A stretch of DNA of 64,000 nt from Chloroflexota bacterium (GTDB lineage: Bacteria > Chloroflexota > Anaerolineae > Anaerolineales > Villigracilaceae). The notes under the pieces were generated by a model. That model had not been told where the DNA came from and did not search any database. It was given only the letters and a program-made list of their open reading frames with translations. The stretch lies in assembly GCA_016223135.1 (NCBI GenBank), contig JACRPQ010000004.1, positions 744,001 through 808,000 on the forward strand, written 5' to 3'. Shown here one piece after another: positions 38,338 to 47,999 of this stretch (position 1 is its first letter; each line of letters begins with the position of its first letter). The translations under genes were made by a program, and so were the position numbers.

Positions 38338-39819
38338 CTATGGCTTGCGCAGGATGACGGCGGTGTCATCCTGATAGAGAATCGTCCAGCCGCTCTTTTC
38401 CAGTCCCTTGGCAATTGGCGTTTGTGGGCGGACAATCGCCCACTGAATCTGATACTGTTCCAGAATTTTTTCCCATCCCTCTCCCAGCGACATGACGGTT
38501 TCATACTCGCGCGTAAGCGTCTCGCCGTAAATGTGGGTGTGACCGTCCATGAAGATTTGTTGTTGGGGATACAAGTGCAGGAGCAGATACCCTCCCCAGT
38601 CGAATTCGTTGAACATGTGCCCGCTTTGCGGATGGGATTCCAGCCAGTCCACAGCCTGCACGGGGAAGAAGCGGTTATCGAAGGTGTTGCCTCTCCCTTC
38701 GGGGTCGAAGCGGGTTCCCTGATGGAGCAGGAGGGTCGTCCCCAAAACGATAAGAATTAACCAAATCCAGCCGCTGACGGAGGCGTTGGTCAGCGTGAGA
38801 CGCTGGTCGAGGTTCAGCAGAGGGCTGTGCGGGTATTCCTCCCGCAGCCAGCCGGCGAGCGCTTTTGCCGTTAGCGGCGTGATGACGATGGCAAACAAGG
38901 GGATCATCCTGCTGGTGTAGAGCGCCAGGAAGGTAAAGGCGACGGTCAGGAGGAGTGGTGTCCAGCCGATTTTTGGAGAGCGGGCGAAGGCTGTGATGGT
39001 GAGGAGCAGAAGCGCCACGAAAAGCCAGGTCTCCGGCTGGTGAAAATTGGCAGACTGATATTCGGTGATTTTCGACGTGATATAGGCGTTGCTGCCCAGT
39101 GAAACGATAGCCTCCCAAATGTGGACTCCGGAGGGGGAAAAGAAGGTTGCCAGCAGAGAAAATACACCAGCGAGCGCCAGCGCTTTTGTCTTTTTTGCGG
39201 TGAACCAGCTTGTTGAGGGGTGTTCGAGAAAATCTGCAGTCAGGTAGATGCCCCACAGGATGACCCCAAGCACGAACATGCCGTGCAGGTTCACCCAACC
39301 CAGCATGGTGAGCGGCAAAAGCCACCATTTGCCCGGCGCCTTGTCTCCGATATATTCCAATAGACCGACCCAAATGGTGGTCAGAAGGTAGGTAAAGAGG
39401 TGCGGGCGCGGCAGGACGTGGATTTGAGCGGCTCCCGCCGCAAGCGCAACGAGGAGCAGCGAAATCAGCAAACTGCGCGAGCGGACATACGCTTCTCGAA
39501 ACACGAGCAGCCAGACTGTCATCATCAGAACGGCGGCGAGCAGAACGACTCCGTTGAGGCCCAGCCACGCATACGCGCCCGCCATGATGACTTGCGAGAG
39601 CCATTCGTGCGGGATGGCTGGAAAGCCCGTTGTGCGGAACGAGAAAACGTCAACGGTGGAGACGCTGCGGGTTTGCAGGATCAGCCGTCCCATTAAGAGA
39701 TGACGCGGCAGATCGCCGTCGAAGTTCAAGATTCTTGGTCCATTGGCAATCACGCTCCAGAAAAGCGCCATGACCAAAACATATTCAATGCGAGGAACGA
39801 GGAGACGTGTCAGTTTCAT
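38338..39819 (-). CDS. Polytopic membrane protein, probable GT-C glycosyltransferase
   Basis: The 493-residue protein has about 11 hydrophobic segments. An early acidic loop (NFDGDLPRHLLMGRLILQTR) is in the place where GT-C enzymes carry their catalytic Asp. A second conserved-looking block is FRTTGFPAIPHEWLSQVIMA. A soluble C-terminal tail follows (AVDWLESHPQSGHMFNEFDW, then MDGHTHIYGE). The same tail arrangement occurs in large membrane mannosyltransferase-like proteins of Chloroflexota (inference). It starts 3 bp after the PIG-V-like gene stop, so the two form an operon. Substrate unknown. Confidence 0.65.
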   Translation of the reverse strand: MKLTRLLVPRIEYVLVMALFWSVIANGPRILNFDGDLPRHLLMGRLILQTRSVSTVDVFSFRTTGFPAIPHEWLSQVIMAGAYAWLGLNGVVLLAAVLMMTVWLLVFREAYVRSRSLLISLLLVALAAGAAQIHVLPRPHLFTYLLTTIWVGLLEYIGDKAPGKWWLLPLTMLGWVNLHGMFVLGVILWGIYLTADFLEHPSTSWFTAKKTKALALAGVFSLLATFFSPSGVHIWEAIVSLGSNAYITSKITEYQSANFHQPETWLFVALLLLTITAFARSPKIGWTPLLLTVAFTFLALYTSRMIPLFAIVITPLTAKALAGWLREEYPHSPLLNLDQRLTLTNASVSGWIWLILIVLGTTLLLHQGTRFDPEGRGNTFDNRFFPVQAVDWLESHPQSGHMFNEFDWGGYLLLHLYPQQQIFMDGHTHIYGETLTREYETVMSLGEGWEKILEQYQIQWAIVRPQTPIAKGLEKSGWTILYQDDTAVILRKP

Positions 39820-39822
39820 GGT

Positions 39823-41199
39823 TTATGCCACCCAACCCCAGAGGAAGAATTGACCGCTCAGGTACAGGTTCAACAAAATGGACAAGTAGATAATCACCCG
39901 GCGCGAAAGCGGTCCTTTGCCGGTCACGCTCAAGATGTAAAATGACGGAAAAAGAGTCAACGCATAGCGGGACATGGACACCAAAGGCTGGGTTTCAACC
40001 ATGCGGCTCAGGAGGATTGCCAGGCTGACGGCAGTGAAGAGATTGTACTCCAGAGGTATTTTTTTCCAGCCTGCGACGAGCAAAATCAAAAAGAGTGTGG
40101 TGATAGCCCAGTTCAGGAAATCAATGAAGGCGGCGCTGCCCGAGAATAAGGCATGGACGGCGTAGGCGTATGATTGCCAGGGGAAGACAAGGCGGGCATG
40201 CAAGTCTGTCTCCACGAGCGGGAGGGTGTCTTTCGCCGAAATCGAGCGCAGGTACAGGTATAACAATCCTCCGCTTGCGGCAACCAGCAGCCCTGCCCAA
40301 TGCGAAAGCCTTCTCAAGAAGGGGCGGTCCTGCCGCATGAGAAACAGCATGGGCGCCAGTAACGCCACGCCCTGCAAACGGATGAGAAACGCGCAGAAAA
40401 TCCAAAACCCTGCCCAATGCCATGAGCGCTTGTGCATTGCCTTGAATGCCAGGAGCGCGGCAGCGAGAAATAACGGTTCTGAATAGGCGCTGAAGAGGAA
40501 AAACACGGCGGGATACACGACGAAGAAGAGAAACGCGCGTCTGCCCGTGTTTGGTTCGCCCCAGCCGAGGAAGAGTTCATATAAAAACTTTAACGCAAAC
40601 AGCGCTGCCAGATGCGAGAGGAATAAGCCAGCCAGAAACGAACTTCCAAAGACGGGCTGGAGGGTGCGTATGAGCAAGGGAAAGAGGGGCGGAAAATGGA
40701 TGTCACCGGGAATTTGCCCGTAGCCGTTTTCGGCAATGGAGATGTACCAGTTCGCGTCGAATCTTTGCCAGACGGAAAGCCAAATACCGGGATATGGGGC
40801 GACGCCATGATAGGGGAAAAGCCGTGAGGGAGGGGTTTTCGACGGGCGTAATACTGTGCCTTTGTATTTTCCCTGTATTGCCATGCCGGTTGAGATGTCC
40901 CACACGCTCCCCGTTTCCCGGTCTGTGAGGTGTTCTGTCCCTGCGGGTGTAAACGTAAGGATTTCGCCGTTCACTTCCCGAAGATAGGTGTAAGCCTGGC
41001 TGTCTTTCAGGTTGAAAATGGAAAGGATGGGCTCCCCCGCAAACTCAAAGTTTTGAACGGCGAGCGGCTGAAAGGTAAAAATCGCCCATGACCAGAGTGT
41101 GTACAACAGCCGCAAGAGGATGAAAGCGACAATGGCATACCGCCACGCTTCGTTGACCTTTTGCCAGGATTGGAGGAGTGTTGTTTTGAGTTTTGGCAT
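39823..41199 (-). CDS. PIG-V-like mannosyltransferase
   Basis: The start is the ATG at 41199 (MPKLKTTLLQSWQKVNEAWR); an ATG at 41262 lies in the repeat upstream and gives an unlikely N-terminus. The 458-residue protein has around ten membrane segments. PIG-V family traits are VWQRFDANWYISIAENGYG (catalytic Asp region), HFPPLFPLLIRTLQPVFG and FLFFVVYPAVFFLFSAYSEP, then LFLAAALLAF and RLQGVALLAP. An unusual 130-residue external loop (residues about 45-170) precedes the catalytic region, with NLKDSQAYTYLREVNGEILT. Bacterial PIG-V-like proteins are thought to mannosylate lipids or glycans from polyprenyl-phosphate mannose. Confidence 0.8.
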   Translation of the reverse strand: MPKLKTTLLQSWQKVNEAWRYAIVAFILLRLLYTLWSWAIFTFQPLAVQNFEFAGEPILSIFNLKDSQAYTYLREVNGEILTFTPAGTEHLTDRETGSVWDISTGMAIQGKYKGTVLRPSKTPPSRLFPYHGVAPYPGIWLSVWQRFDANWYISIAENGYGQIPGDIHFPPLFPLLIRTLQPVFGSSFLAGLFLSHLAALFALKFLYELFLGWGEPNTGRRAFLFFVVYPAVFFLFSAYSEPLFLAAALLAFKAMHKRSWHWAGFWIFCAFLIRLQGVALLAPMLFLMRQDRPFLRRLSHWAGLLVAASGGLLYLYLRSISAKDTLPLVETDLHARLVFPWQSYAYAVHALFSGSAAFIDFLNWAITTLFLILLVAGWKKIPLEYNLFTAVSLAILLSRMVETQPLVSMSRYALTLFPSFYILSVTGKGPLSRRVIIYLSILLNLYLSGQFFLWGWVA

Positions 41200-41246
41200 G
41201 GGAGGCGTTTTTTGAATTTTAAAGTGACTGCTCAGCCAACTCTTTT

Positions 41247-41350
41247 GTCCACTAATCCACATACATTTTCACCGACCTTGTTCGAGAAATGTGTGCATAC
41301 GCATGCTGAGCACCAAAATTCGTGAAGATTAGTGTAGATTAGTGGATTCT
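41247..41350. repeat. F-family inverted repeat upstream of the PIG-V-like gene
   Basis: tccactaatccacat on the left and gtagattagtgga on the right are inverted ends; gcatacgcatgc forms a small central palindrome. Confidence 0.7.
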
Positions 41351-41375
41351 TCTGCCTATGACTGAGTAGTTACAT

Positions 41376-41411
41376 TTTAAAGCAAAACGGGACGAGTTTG
41401 AGTCGTCCCGT
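41376..41411 (-). terminator. Intrinsic terminator of the sigA gene
   Basis: On the minus strand ACGGGACGA-CTCAAAC-TCGTCCCGT is a perfect 9-bp stem, followed by TTTGCTTTAAAA. It ends 9 bp after the sigA stop. Confidence 0.85.
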
Positions 41412-41419
41412 TGCCAATT

Positions 41420-42634
<1,215 letters not shown>

Positions 42635-42665
42635 TCTTTACTGAGCCACTTTCTTTTTTTTTATC

Positions 42666-42694
42666 AGAATACGCTTTTTTGAGCCAAAATGCAA
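42666..42694 (-). promoter_or_regulatory. Candidate sigma-70-type promoter of sigA
   Basis: On the minus strand TTGCAT (42689-42694) and TATTCT (42666-42671) have a 17-bp spacer. The -10 box ends 32 bp from the start codon. A run of A residues in the leader follows. Confidence 0.65.
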
Positions 42695-42780
42695 TACGGT
42701 TTCATTGCTCTTTATAGACGCTGTTTTGTACGAAATGTTACGTTTTCAGCGGAGGAAATTGCCGGGGCTGTGCAGCCAGC

Positions 42781-43365
42781 CTAAGGCGCGGGAGGAGACG
42801 GCGTTTCCGCGGCGGCTGTAGGAGTCGCCGTCGGCGCATAGGGCGGGGTGGTCAACAGCCCCACCAGCGCATCCACAGCGCTGCGGCTGACGATCACAAT
42901 GCTGCTTTTCTCACTGCGCACATAGTAGCCGCTTTCGGTGGGCGTCAAACTGCCCACTTCCACTGTCCGCTCGCCGCCCGGGAATTGAAACGTGAAGGTG
43001 TATTCGGGGACATCCAATCCGACCGCTTCGGGAGAGAGGCTGGGGACGCGGTCCACGATGCGCATGGTGGTGACCTGCGTTGCCGCCGCCTCCGACGACG
43101 CCTGGTCTGCTTCTGCTTCTTCGGGCAAAATCAACACCCAGGCATTTTCCTCGTTACGCGCCACCTCGACGACTTTTCCATCCTTCGACTCGACGCGGAT
43201 GCGCGTGGGAAAACCCTCCGAGGGGGAGAATAGATATTCGATGGGAGGCGTGGTTGCCTCGGGGGTGGCTTCGGCTTCGGCGGTTTTGGCGCGGCTGTTG
43301 AAGTAATACGCTGCTGCCACGACGAGCAGAAAGAGAATCAGGGTGACGATGGTTGAACGCCGCAT
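42781..43365 (-). CDS. DUF4340-like membrane-anchored protein of the Gld-type ABC operon
   Basis: The 194-residue protein starts at the ATG at 43365 (MRRSTIVTLILFLLVVAAAY). It has an N-terminal helix and an outside domain with the repeat-like strand set TRIRVESKDGKVVEVARNEE, then AWVLILPEEAEADQ, DRVPSLSPEAVGLDVPEYTF and FQFPGGERTVEVGSLTPTES. This matches DUF4340 proteins, which commonly follow GldG-like proteins in ABC operons. The C-terminus is a Pro/Thr/Ala-rich tail. Function unknown; probably a structural partner of the transporter. Confidence 0.78.
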   Translation of the reverse strand: MRRSTIVTLILFLLVVAAAYYFNSRAKTAEAEATPEATTPPIEYLFSPSEGFPTRIRVESKDGKVVEVARNEENAWVLILPEEAEADQASSEAAATQVTTMRIVDRVPSLSPEAVGLDVPEYTFTFQFPGGERTVEVGSLTPTESGYYVRSEKSSIVIVSRSAVDALVGLLTTPPYAPTATPTAAAETPSPPAP

Positions 43366-43369
43366 AGAT

Positions 43370-44983
43370 TTATCCCTGCCGCCTGCGCGCCAGCCAGGAG
43401 GAAATACCGGCAAATACCACCAGTCCCGGCAGGAGCAGCACCGAACCCAGCAGGATAATCAACATTTGGATCGAGCTGGGCGGGATGAAGGTGCGCTGGG
43501 TGGGCGTGTTGGGCGTGATGTTGATGAGGTTTTCCTGCTCTGCCGCCCAGTCCACCGAGTTGATGAAGAAGTTGCCGTTGCCGTACACGTCGAACATCTG
43601 ATCGGTGGCGAAGAAGGAGTTGCCGAAGACAACCACACGTCCCTTGGTGGTTGTGTTTTCAGCAGCAACCGCCATGGTGAGGGGACCGGGCAGATCCTGG
43701 TTGGCGTCGAACGAGATTTGCTCGCCTTGTGCGTTGGTGAAGTTTGTTTCGCCCCACGAGTTGGGAGATGTGAACAACAGGGCGGTTTGGGTAATCTCTG
43801 CCGCCGGGGTGTTCAGGGTGATGGAACGCGCCTGCGGCATGACAATCAGGTAATTGGCGCTCAGGTTTCGGGTGATGGGATGCTCCCCGGCGGAGGCGGA
43901 GATGGCATTGAGCGCCTGCTGGCTGTTCAGGTCAATGATGATGTCGTTGTTGAGGTGGATGCCCCAGTCGGAGGCGAGGTAGTCGGCGAGGGGGTCGGGC
44001 GAGCTGCCAAATTCGGTCAGCAGAAGCGGGTCTTCCATGACGACCAGCGCGCCGCCTCCCTCGACATATTGCTTGAGAAGTTTGACCTCGTATTCCGATA
44101 CCTGCTTGACGGGACCGGCAATGATGATCGCCAGGGCGTCTTCGGGAATTTTATTTTCCGCCAGCAGGTTCAGGCTGTTGACCGTGTAGTTTTTGCTTTC
44201 GAGCGTGCGCTTGGCAGTGGAAAGACTGACCTCGCCAGCGGCTTCGAGCGAGGGTTCGCCGTGACCGCTCAGGAAATAGACCGTGCGGGCTTCGGGGTTG
44301 ATGAGTTTGATGAGCGCTTTGGTCAGTTCGGTTTCGGCTGCGAAGTTGGCAACCTCTTTGCGGTCGCCCATGCGCAGCAGAATTTTTCCGTCGCCGGTGA
44401 TGCCCGCCTCGCGCGCGGCAAGCGGGTCGGTATCGGGGTTGACGAAGCGGTAGGTGAACTTGCCCTTGCTGTTGGCTTTGAATTTGTCGAGCAAGTCGGT
44501 GGCGCTTTCTCTGGAAAGGCTGGCGTAGAAGGCAACCGCTTCGACGGGCTGGGGCAAGGTTTCGAGCGCCTGAAGCGTTTCGGGGGCGAGGGTATTGGAT
44601 TTGTCCTGCGTCAAATCGAGGTCAAATAAGTCGGGATATTGAATCGTCAATGTGCGGGCGAGCAGGTTGGACGCGATCAACATACCGATGAAGGCGATAG
44701 CAGTAATGGTGATATTGCTGCCGTATTTTGCCTGCCGCCCGGTGAATGTCTGCCGTACTTTGTCGGGTTCGAGCATGGCATAGGCTGCCAGGGCAAGGAT
44801 AGCCACGCCCAGGCTGATGAACGTGCCGCGGTTCAGGGTGTCGGTCGTTGCGCCGCTGAACATGCCGATGTTGAGCAGTCCTCGCGTGACGAGGAACAGG
44901 AATGTGCTGAGCAATGCAAGCCCGGCAACGATCAAGGCAATGAAGGTGTAGCGATGCCAGGCGGGTTGTTGTTTCTTTGCCAT
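43370..44983 (-). CDS. GldG-like ABC transporter auxiliary protein
   Basis: The 537-residue protein starts at the ATG at 44983 (MAKKQQPAWHRYTFIALIVA), overlapping the permease stop by one base. Three N-terminal helices and one C-terminal helix (about 505-530) flank a large outside domain. GldG-type motifs include DLTQDKSNTLAPETLQALET, YFLSGHGEPSLEAAGEVSLS, IIAGPVKQVSEYEVKLLKQY and VEGGGALVVMEDPL. GldG-like proteins work with GldA/GldF ATPase and permease; in Bacteroidetes they support gliding, elsewhere their role is unknown. The three partner genes are all in this operon. Confidence 0.87.
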   Translation of the reverse strand: MAKKQQPAWHRYTFIALIVAGLALLSTFLFLVTRGLLNIGMFSGATTDTLNRGTFISLGVAILALAAYAMLEPDKVRQTFTGRQAKYGSNITITAIAFIGMLIASNLLARTLTIQYPDLFDLDLTQDKSNTLAPETLQALETLPQPVEAVAFYASLSRESATDLLDKFKANSKGKFTYRFVNPDTDPLAAREAGITGDGKILLRMGDRKEVANFAAETELTKALIKLINPEARTVYFLSGHGEPSLEAAGEVSLSTAKRTLESKNYTVNSLNLLAENKIPEDALAIIIAGPVKQVSEYEVKLLKQYVEGGGALVVMEDPLLLTEFGSSPDPLADYLASDWGIHLNNDIIIDLNSQQALNAISASAGEHPITRNLSANYLIVMPQARSITLNTPAAEITQTALLFTSPNSWGETNFTNAQGEQISFDANQDLPGPLTMAVAAENTTTKGRVVVFGNSFFATDQMFDVYGNGNFFINSVDWAAEQENLINITPNTPTQRTFIPPSSIQMLIILLGSVLLLPGLVVFAGISSWLARRRQG

Positions 44984-45735
44984 TATTTCCATCTCCTCAT
45001 TTCCACAGCGGCGGTCCCTGTGAACAAGCCCAGGGCAATCAGGCTGAGGTAATAGACGATGTCTGAAAGGTTGACGATGCCCGAATCCAGCGCGTTATAG
45101 AAGTGTGTTTTCATGTCAAGGTATTCGAACAGGCGGGCGCTGTCGCTGTTGATGACCTGGGCGGGGAAGCCAATCAGCCACCACAAGGTGATAAAGAGCG
45201 CCAGCGTCACAAAAAAGGCATTGACCTGGTTGGTGAACATGGCGGAGATTGCCGTGCCGAGGGCAAGGAACACGCCCGCCACCAAAATCATGCCGAGATA
45301 GGAGGTCAACACCACGTTCCAGTCAATGCCCGGCGTGACAAAGCGGCTGGTGACGATGGGATAGACCAGGGTAATGACCAGCAGGGAGAGAATGTAGAGC
45401 ATGGCGCCCAGCCATTTGCCGATGACCAGTTCATGGTCACGGATGGGGGCGGTGAGAAGCAGTTCCAGCGTGCCCATCCGCGCTTCGTCGGAGATCAGTC
45501 TCATGGTCAGGGCGGGAGCCGAAAGCACGAGCAGGAAGACGAAAGTGCCGGCGATGGGGGAAAAGTCCGGCGCGCCGGCTCCAAAACCCTGGTAGGCGTT
45601 CTGGGCGTAGTAGTAGAAGTTGATTGCAAACAGTACGCCGGTGGTGAAGAGGATGACAAACGCCACCACGTAAGCCACCGGGCTGATGAAGTATTGGTCG
45701 TATTCGCGTTTTGCGATGGTCCAGATGTTTCGCAT
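44983..45735 (-). CDS. ABC transporter permease, GldF-like (ABC-2 type)
   Basis: The 250-residue protein starts at the ATG at 45735 (MRNIWTIAKREYDQYFISPV). It has six membrane helices and ABC-2 permease features, including SAPALTMRLISDEARMGTLE followed by LLLTAPIRDHELVIGKWLGA. The block is the typical 'E.R.GTLE.LL..P' motif of GldF/NosY-like permeases. Upstream is the ATPase gene and downstream the GldG-like gene, both within a few bases, so the three form a complex at the membrane. Confidence 0.88.
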   Translation of the reverse strand: MRNIWTIAKREYDQYFISPVAYVVAFVILFTTGVLFAINFYYYAQNAYQGFGAGAPDFSPIAGTFVFLLVLSAPALTMRLISDEARMGTLELLLTAPIRDHELVIGKWLGAMLYILSLLVITLVYPIVTSRFVTPGIDWNVVLTSYLGMILVAGVFLALGTAISAMFTNQVNAFFVTLALFITLWWLIGFPAQVINSDSARLFEYLDMKTHFYNALDSGIVNLSDIVYYLSLIALGLFTGTAAVEMRRWK

Positions 45736-45743
45736 GGTTTCCC

Positions 45744-46676
45744 TCACGAGCGTTTGCCAGTCGGTTTTTCGTCGGTCAGTTCAAGGAAGATTTCTTCGAG
45801 GCTCATTCCCACCGGGCGCATTTCGATGAGTTCATAGCCGGCTTCCACAACGGATTTCGCCACCTGCGGGCGGACGTCCTGCCCGGCGGAGAGTTCGAAT
45901 TCCACTGCGGTTTCGTCTTTGAACGTGACTTTGCGTGTGCCGCGAACTTCTTTGACGACTTTTTCCAATCCATCGGCGTCGCCGCGCACGCGCAGGAGAA
46001 TGCGCTCAGCGCCCAGCACGCGGGATTGCAGGTTTTCGGGGGTATCTTCGGCGACGAGTTTGCCCTTGTTGATGATCAGCACCCGGTCGCAGATTTGCTG
46101 CGCCTCAGAGAGAATGTGGGTGGAGAAGAGGACAGTGCGGTCCTTGCCGATTTCCCGAATCAAGTTGCGGACCTCGACCACCTGCGCGGGGTCCAAACCG
46201 ATGGTCGGTTCATCCAGGATGATAACCTCGGGGCGGTGCAGGAGCGCTTGCGCCAGCCCAACGCGCTGACGCATGCCTTTGGAAAAGTTGCCGATGTAAC
46301 TGTTGGCGCGCTCGTCGAGGTCCACCAATTCGAGGGTTTCCCAAGCGCGGTCTTCGGCGTTGGGAAGGCTGCGCAGTTCCGCCATGAACTTAAGGTAGTC
46401 GAGCGCGGTCATGTCGTTGTAGAGAGGGACGGTTTCCGGCAGGTAGCCAACGCGCTTGCGGACTTCGAGCGATTCCTCCACCACGTCATACCCCGCCACG
46501 ATGGCTTGCCCGTCGGTGGGGGGCATGTAACCGGTCAGGATGCGCATGGTGGTGGTTTTGCCGGCGCCATTCGGACCAAGGAAGCCAACGATTTCGCCCT
46601 GTTTGGCATCGAAGGTGATGTTATCGAGGGCGCGGCGGGCTCCATAGTCTTTGATCAGACCATTGACCTGGATCAT
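45744..46676 (-). CDS. ABC transporter ATP-binding protein, GldA-like
   Basis: The 310-residue ATPase carries Walker A FLGPNGAGKTTTMRILTGY, the Q-loop region VGYLPETVPLYNDMTALDYL, the signature FSKGMRQRVGLAQALLHRPE, Walker B VIILDEPTIGLDPAQ and switch His in FSTHILSEAQQICDR. The C-terminal extension to residue 310 is normal for the drug/GldA branch. First gene of the four-gene operon, with a well-formed promoter about 90 bp upstream. Confidence 0.93.
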   Translation of the reverse strand: MIQVNGLIKDYGARRALDNITFDAKQGEIVGFLGPNGAGKTTTMRILTGYMPPTDGQAIVAGYDVVEESLEVRKRVGYLPETVPLYNDMTALDYLKFMAELRSLPNAEDRAWETLELVDLDERANSYIGNFSKGMRQRVGLAQALLHRPEVIILDEPTIGLDPAQVVEVRNLIREIGKDRTVLFSTHILSEAQQICDRVLIINKGKLVAEDTPENLQSRVLGAERILLRVRGDADGLEKVVKEVRGTRKVTFKDETAVEFELSAGQDVRPQVAKSVVEAGYELIEMRPVGMSLEEIFLELTDEKPTGKRS

Positions 46677-46719
46677 GAGTTCTCCTCAATCAAGGGATTT
46701 GGGTAATATGCGAAACAAA

Positions 46720-46749
46720 AGGCACGCCTGCCGGGGGGCAATCCGTGCC
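46720..46749 (-). other. Leader hairpin upstream of the Gld-type operon
   Basis: On the minus strand GGCACG and CGTGCC pair around an inner TGCC/GGCA stem. It lies in the leader between the promoter and the ATPase start. Role unknown; no T-run follows. Confidence 0.3.
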
Positions 46750-46766
46750 AGATGATGCTCCTGTTT

Positions 46767-46795
46767 ACTATACAGAAATTCAAATTCAAAGTCAA
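46767..46795 (-). promoter_or_regulatory. Sigma-70-type promoter of the Gld-type operon
   Basis: On the minus strand TTGACT (46790-46795), a 17-bp spacer and TATAGT (46767-46772) give one of the best promoter matches in the window. Confidence 0.75.
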
Positions 46796-46848
46796 GCAAG
46801 CCAATGATTTCTAATCAAACGCTAATTTTGTTGCACAATTCACAATCA

Positions 46849-47349
46849 TCAGCGGATGATGAAATACCAGACGCCAACCGCGAGCAGAAAACATAAGATT
46901 GCCAGAAAGACGCCAAGCAGGACGAGCATCCAGCCGTTCGAGGTGTCGGGGGCGATGGTTGGGGAGGCGGGCGCCGTCGGGCGTGAAGCGGAGCGCGGCG
47001 CGGATGGAACTGTGGTGCCCGGTTGGTCAGGGATGGATGAAGACATCCCCAACATTCCCTCCAAAATATCAGGCATGCCGTTGTGATTTTTGTCCAACAT
47101 GCTCATCGCCTGCTCGTATTTTGCGCGGGCTTCGGGCGACAGGTCTTCAATGCGGTCGTATTCTTTTCCATCCACAACGAACTTCATGCTGCTGGTCAGG
47201 AAGGATGCGGAAGGGTCCGGTTGGGATGCCTGCGGCGTCTCCTTTCGCACAGATTCCATCGCCTGCTCATACCGTGCGCGAACCTCCGGGGGCATTTCGT
47301 CCACGCTGTGGTAGGTTCTGCCGTCCATGATAATGAGTTGGGGCTTCAT
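46849..47349 (-). CDS. Tail-anchored protein with duplicated motif and EF-hand-like loop
   Basis: The 166-residue protein starts at the ATG at 47349 (MKPQLIIMDGRTYHSVDEMP). Two copies of a 22-residue motif are visible: GRTYHSVDEMPPEVRARYEQ and GKEYDRIEDLSPEARAKYEQ, each ending AM. The second copy runs into LDKNHNGMPDILEGML, which has the D-x-N-x-x-G-x-x-D shape of a calcium-binding dockerin/EF-hand loop. A Pro/Ala/Thr-rich spacer follows, then one C-terminal membrane helix (about 142-164). The soluble part should be cytoplasmic if tail-anchored. No family known to me beyond this motif. Divergent from the lipoprotein gene at 47498. Confidence 0.7.
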   Translation of the reverse strand: MKPQLIIMDGRTYHSVDEMPPEVRARYEQAMESVRKETPQASQPDPSASFLTSSMKFVVDGKEYDRIEDLSPEARAKYEQAMSMLDKNHNGMPDILEGMLGMSSSIPDQPGTTVPSAPRSASRPTAPASPTIAPDTSNGWMLVLLGVFLAILCFLLAVGVWYFIIR

Positions 47350-47437
47350 GAATTTAATTGTACCGCCATTGGCAAAACCTGCCGGGTGGGGGAGCGGCAG
47401 GTGAAGGAAAGTAAGAATAATGGGGCATTCCATCAAT

Positions 47438-47468
47438 TTGCCTGTAGAAGACTCGGATGGGATATACT
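47438..47468 (+). promoter_or_regulatory. Candidate promoter of the lipoprotein gene
   Basis: TTGCCT (47438-47443) and TATACT (47463-47468), spacer 19 bp, sit 30 bp upstream of the start codon. The long spacer lowers confidence. Confidence 0.45.
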
Positions 47469-47497
47469 TTGCCCAAACTCAAGGAAAGGAGAATGCA

Positions 47498-47908
47498 ATG
47501 AAAAATAAGTTGACTGTTTTGTTGGCTGTCCTGGCGCTGGTCGCTGCGAGCCTTGCTTGTTCGTTCGGTGACCCGTCCCTGGACAATGTCCGCACGGCGA
47601 AAGATCAGGATGGCAACCAGCCTGCCACCGTGTTTTCGCCGTCGGATACCGTTTACGTGGTGAGCGACCTCTCGAACGGCAAAGCGGGGAATGTGGTCAC
47701 CTCCAAGTGGTATGCGGTGAGCGTGGAGGGCATTGAGGCAAACCTGAAATTCGACGAAGCGGATATCACCATCGAGGATGAGACGTTCAATGGGAATGTG
47801 TATTTCTACTACCCCCCGCCCGAGGGCGGCTGGCCCCTTGGCTCCTACAAGGTGGAAATCTATTTCAACGACACGCTGGTGAGCACAGTTGAATTTTCAG
47901 TGCAATAA
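47498..47908 (+). CDS. Small secreted lipoprotein
   Basis: The 136-residue protein starts at the ATG at 47498 after AAAGGAGAA. The first 21 residues form a lipoprotein signal, MKNKLTVLLAVLALVAASLA followed by the lipobox cysteine (SLAC). The mature part is a beta-rich domain with TVFSPSDTVYVVSDLSNGKA and YPPPEGGWPLGSYKVEIYFN, resembling an Ig-like or carbohydrate-binding type fold. No enzyme motif is seen. Likely attached to the outer face of the membrane. Transcribed alone between its own promoter and a strong terminator. Confidence 0.8.
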   Translation: MKNKLTVLLAVLALVAASLACSFGDPSLDNVRTAKDQDGNQPATVFSPSDTVYVVSDLSNGKAGNVVTSKWYAVSVEGIEANLKFDEADITIEDETFNGNVYFYYPPPEGGWPLGSYKVEIYFNDTLVSTVEFSVQ

Positions 47909-47921
47909 CGTGTCTGTAAGC

Positions 47922-47953
47922 AAAATGACCGCCAGCGACGGCGGTCATTTTTT
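47922..47953 (+). terminator. Intrinsic terminator after the lipoprotein gene
   Basis: A 9-bp stem, atgaccgcc and ggcggtcat, around agcgac is followed by six Ts and preceded by As. Confidence 0.88.
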
Positions 47954-47972
47954 ACGGACGTTGCCTGCCCTC

Positions 47973-47995
47973 AAAAAAAACGCCCTGCATGGGCG
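47973..47995 (-). terminator. Intrinsic terminator of the minus-strand receiver gene
   Basis: On the minus strand CGCCC-ATGCA-GGGCG is followed by eight Ts, directly after the stop codon at 48000. Confidence 0.75.
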
Positions 47996-47999
47996 GCTG

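Noticed and set aside
43343-44629. 428-residue plus-strand ORF opposite the GldG-like gene
   Set aside because: Antisense shadow of a gene with clear family motifs; composition is unlike a real protein.
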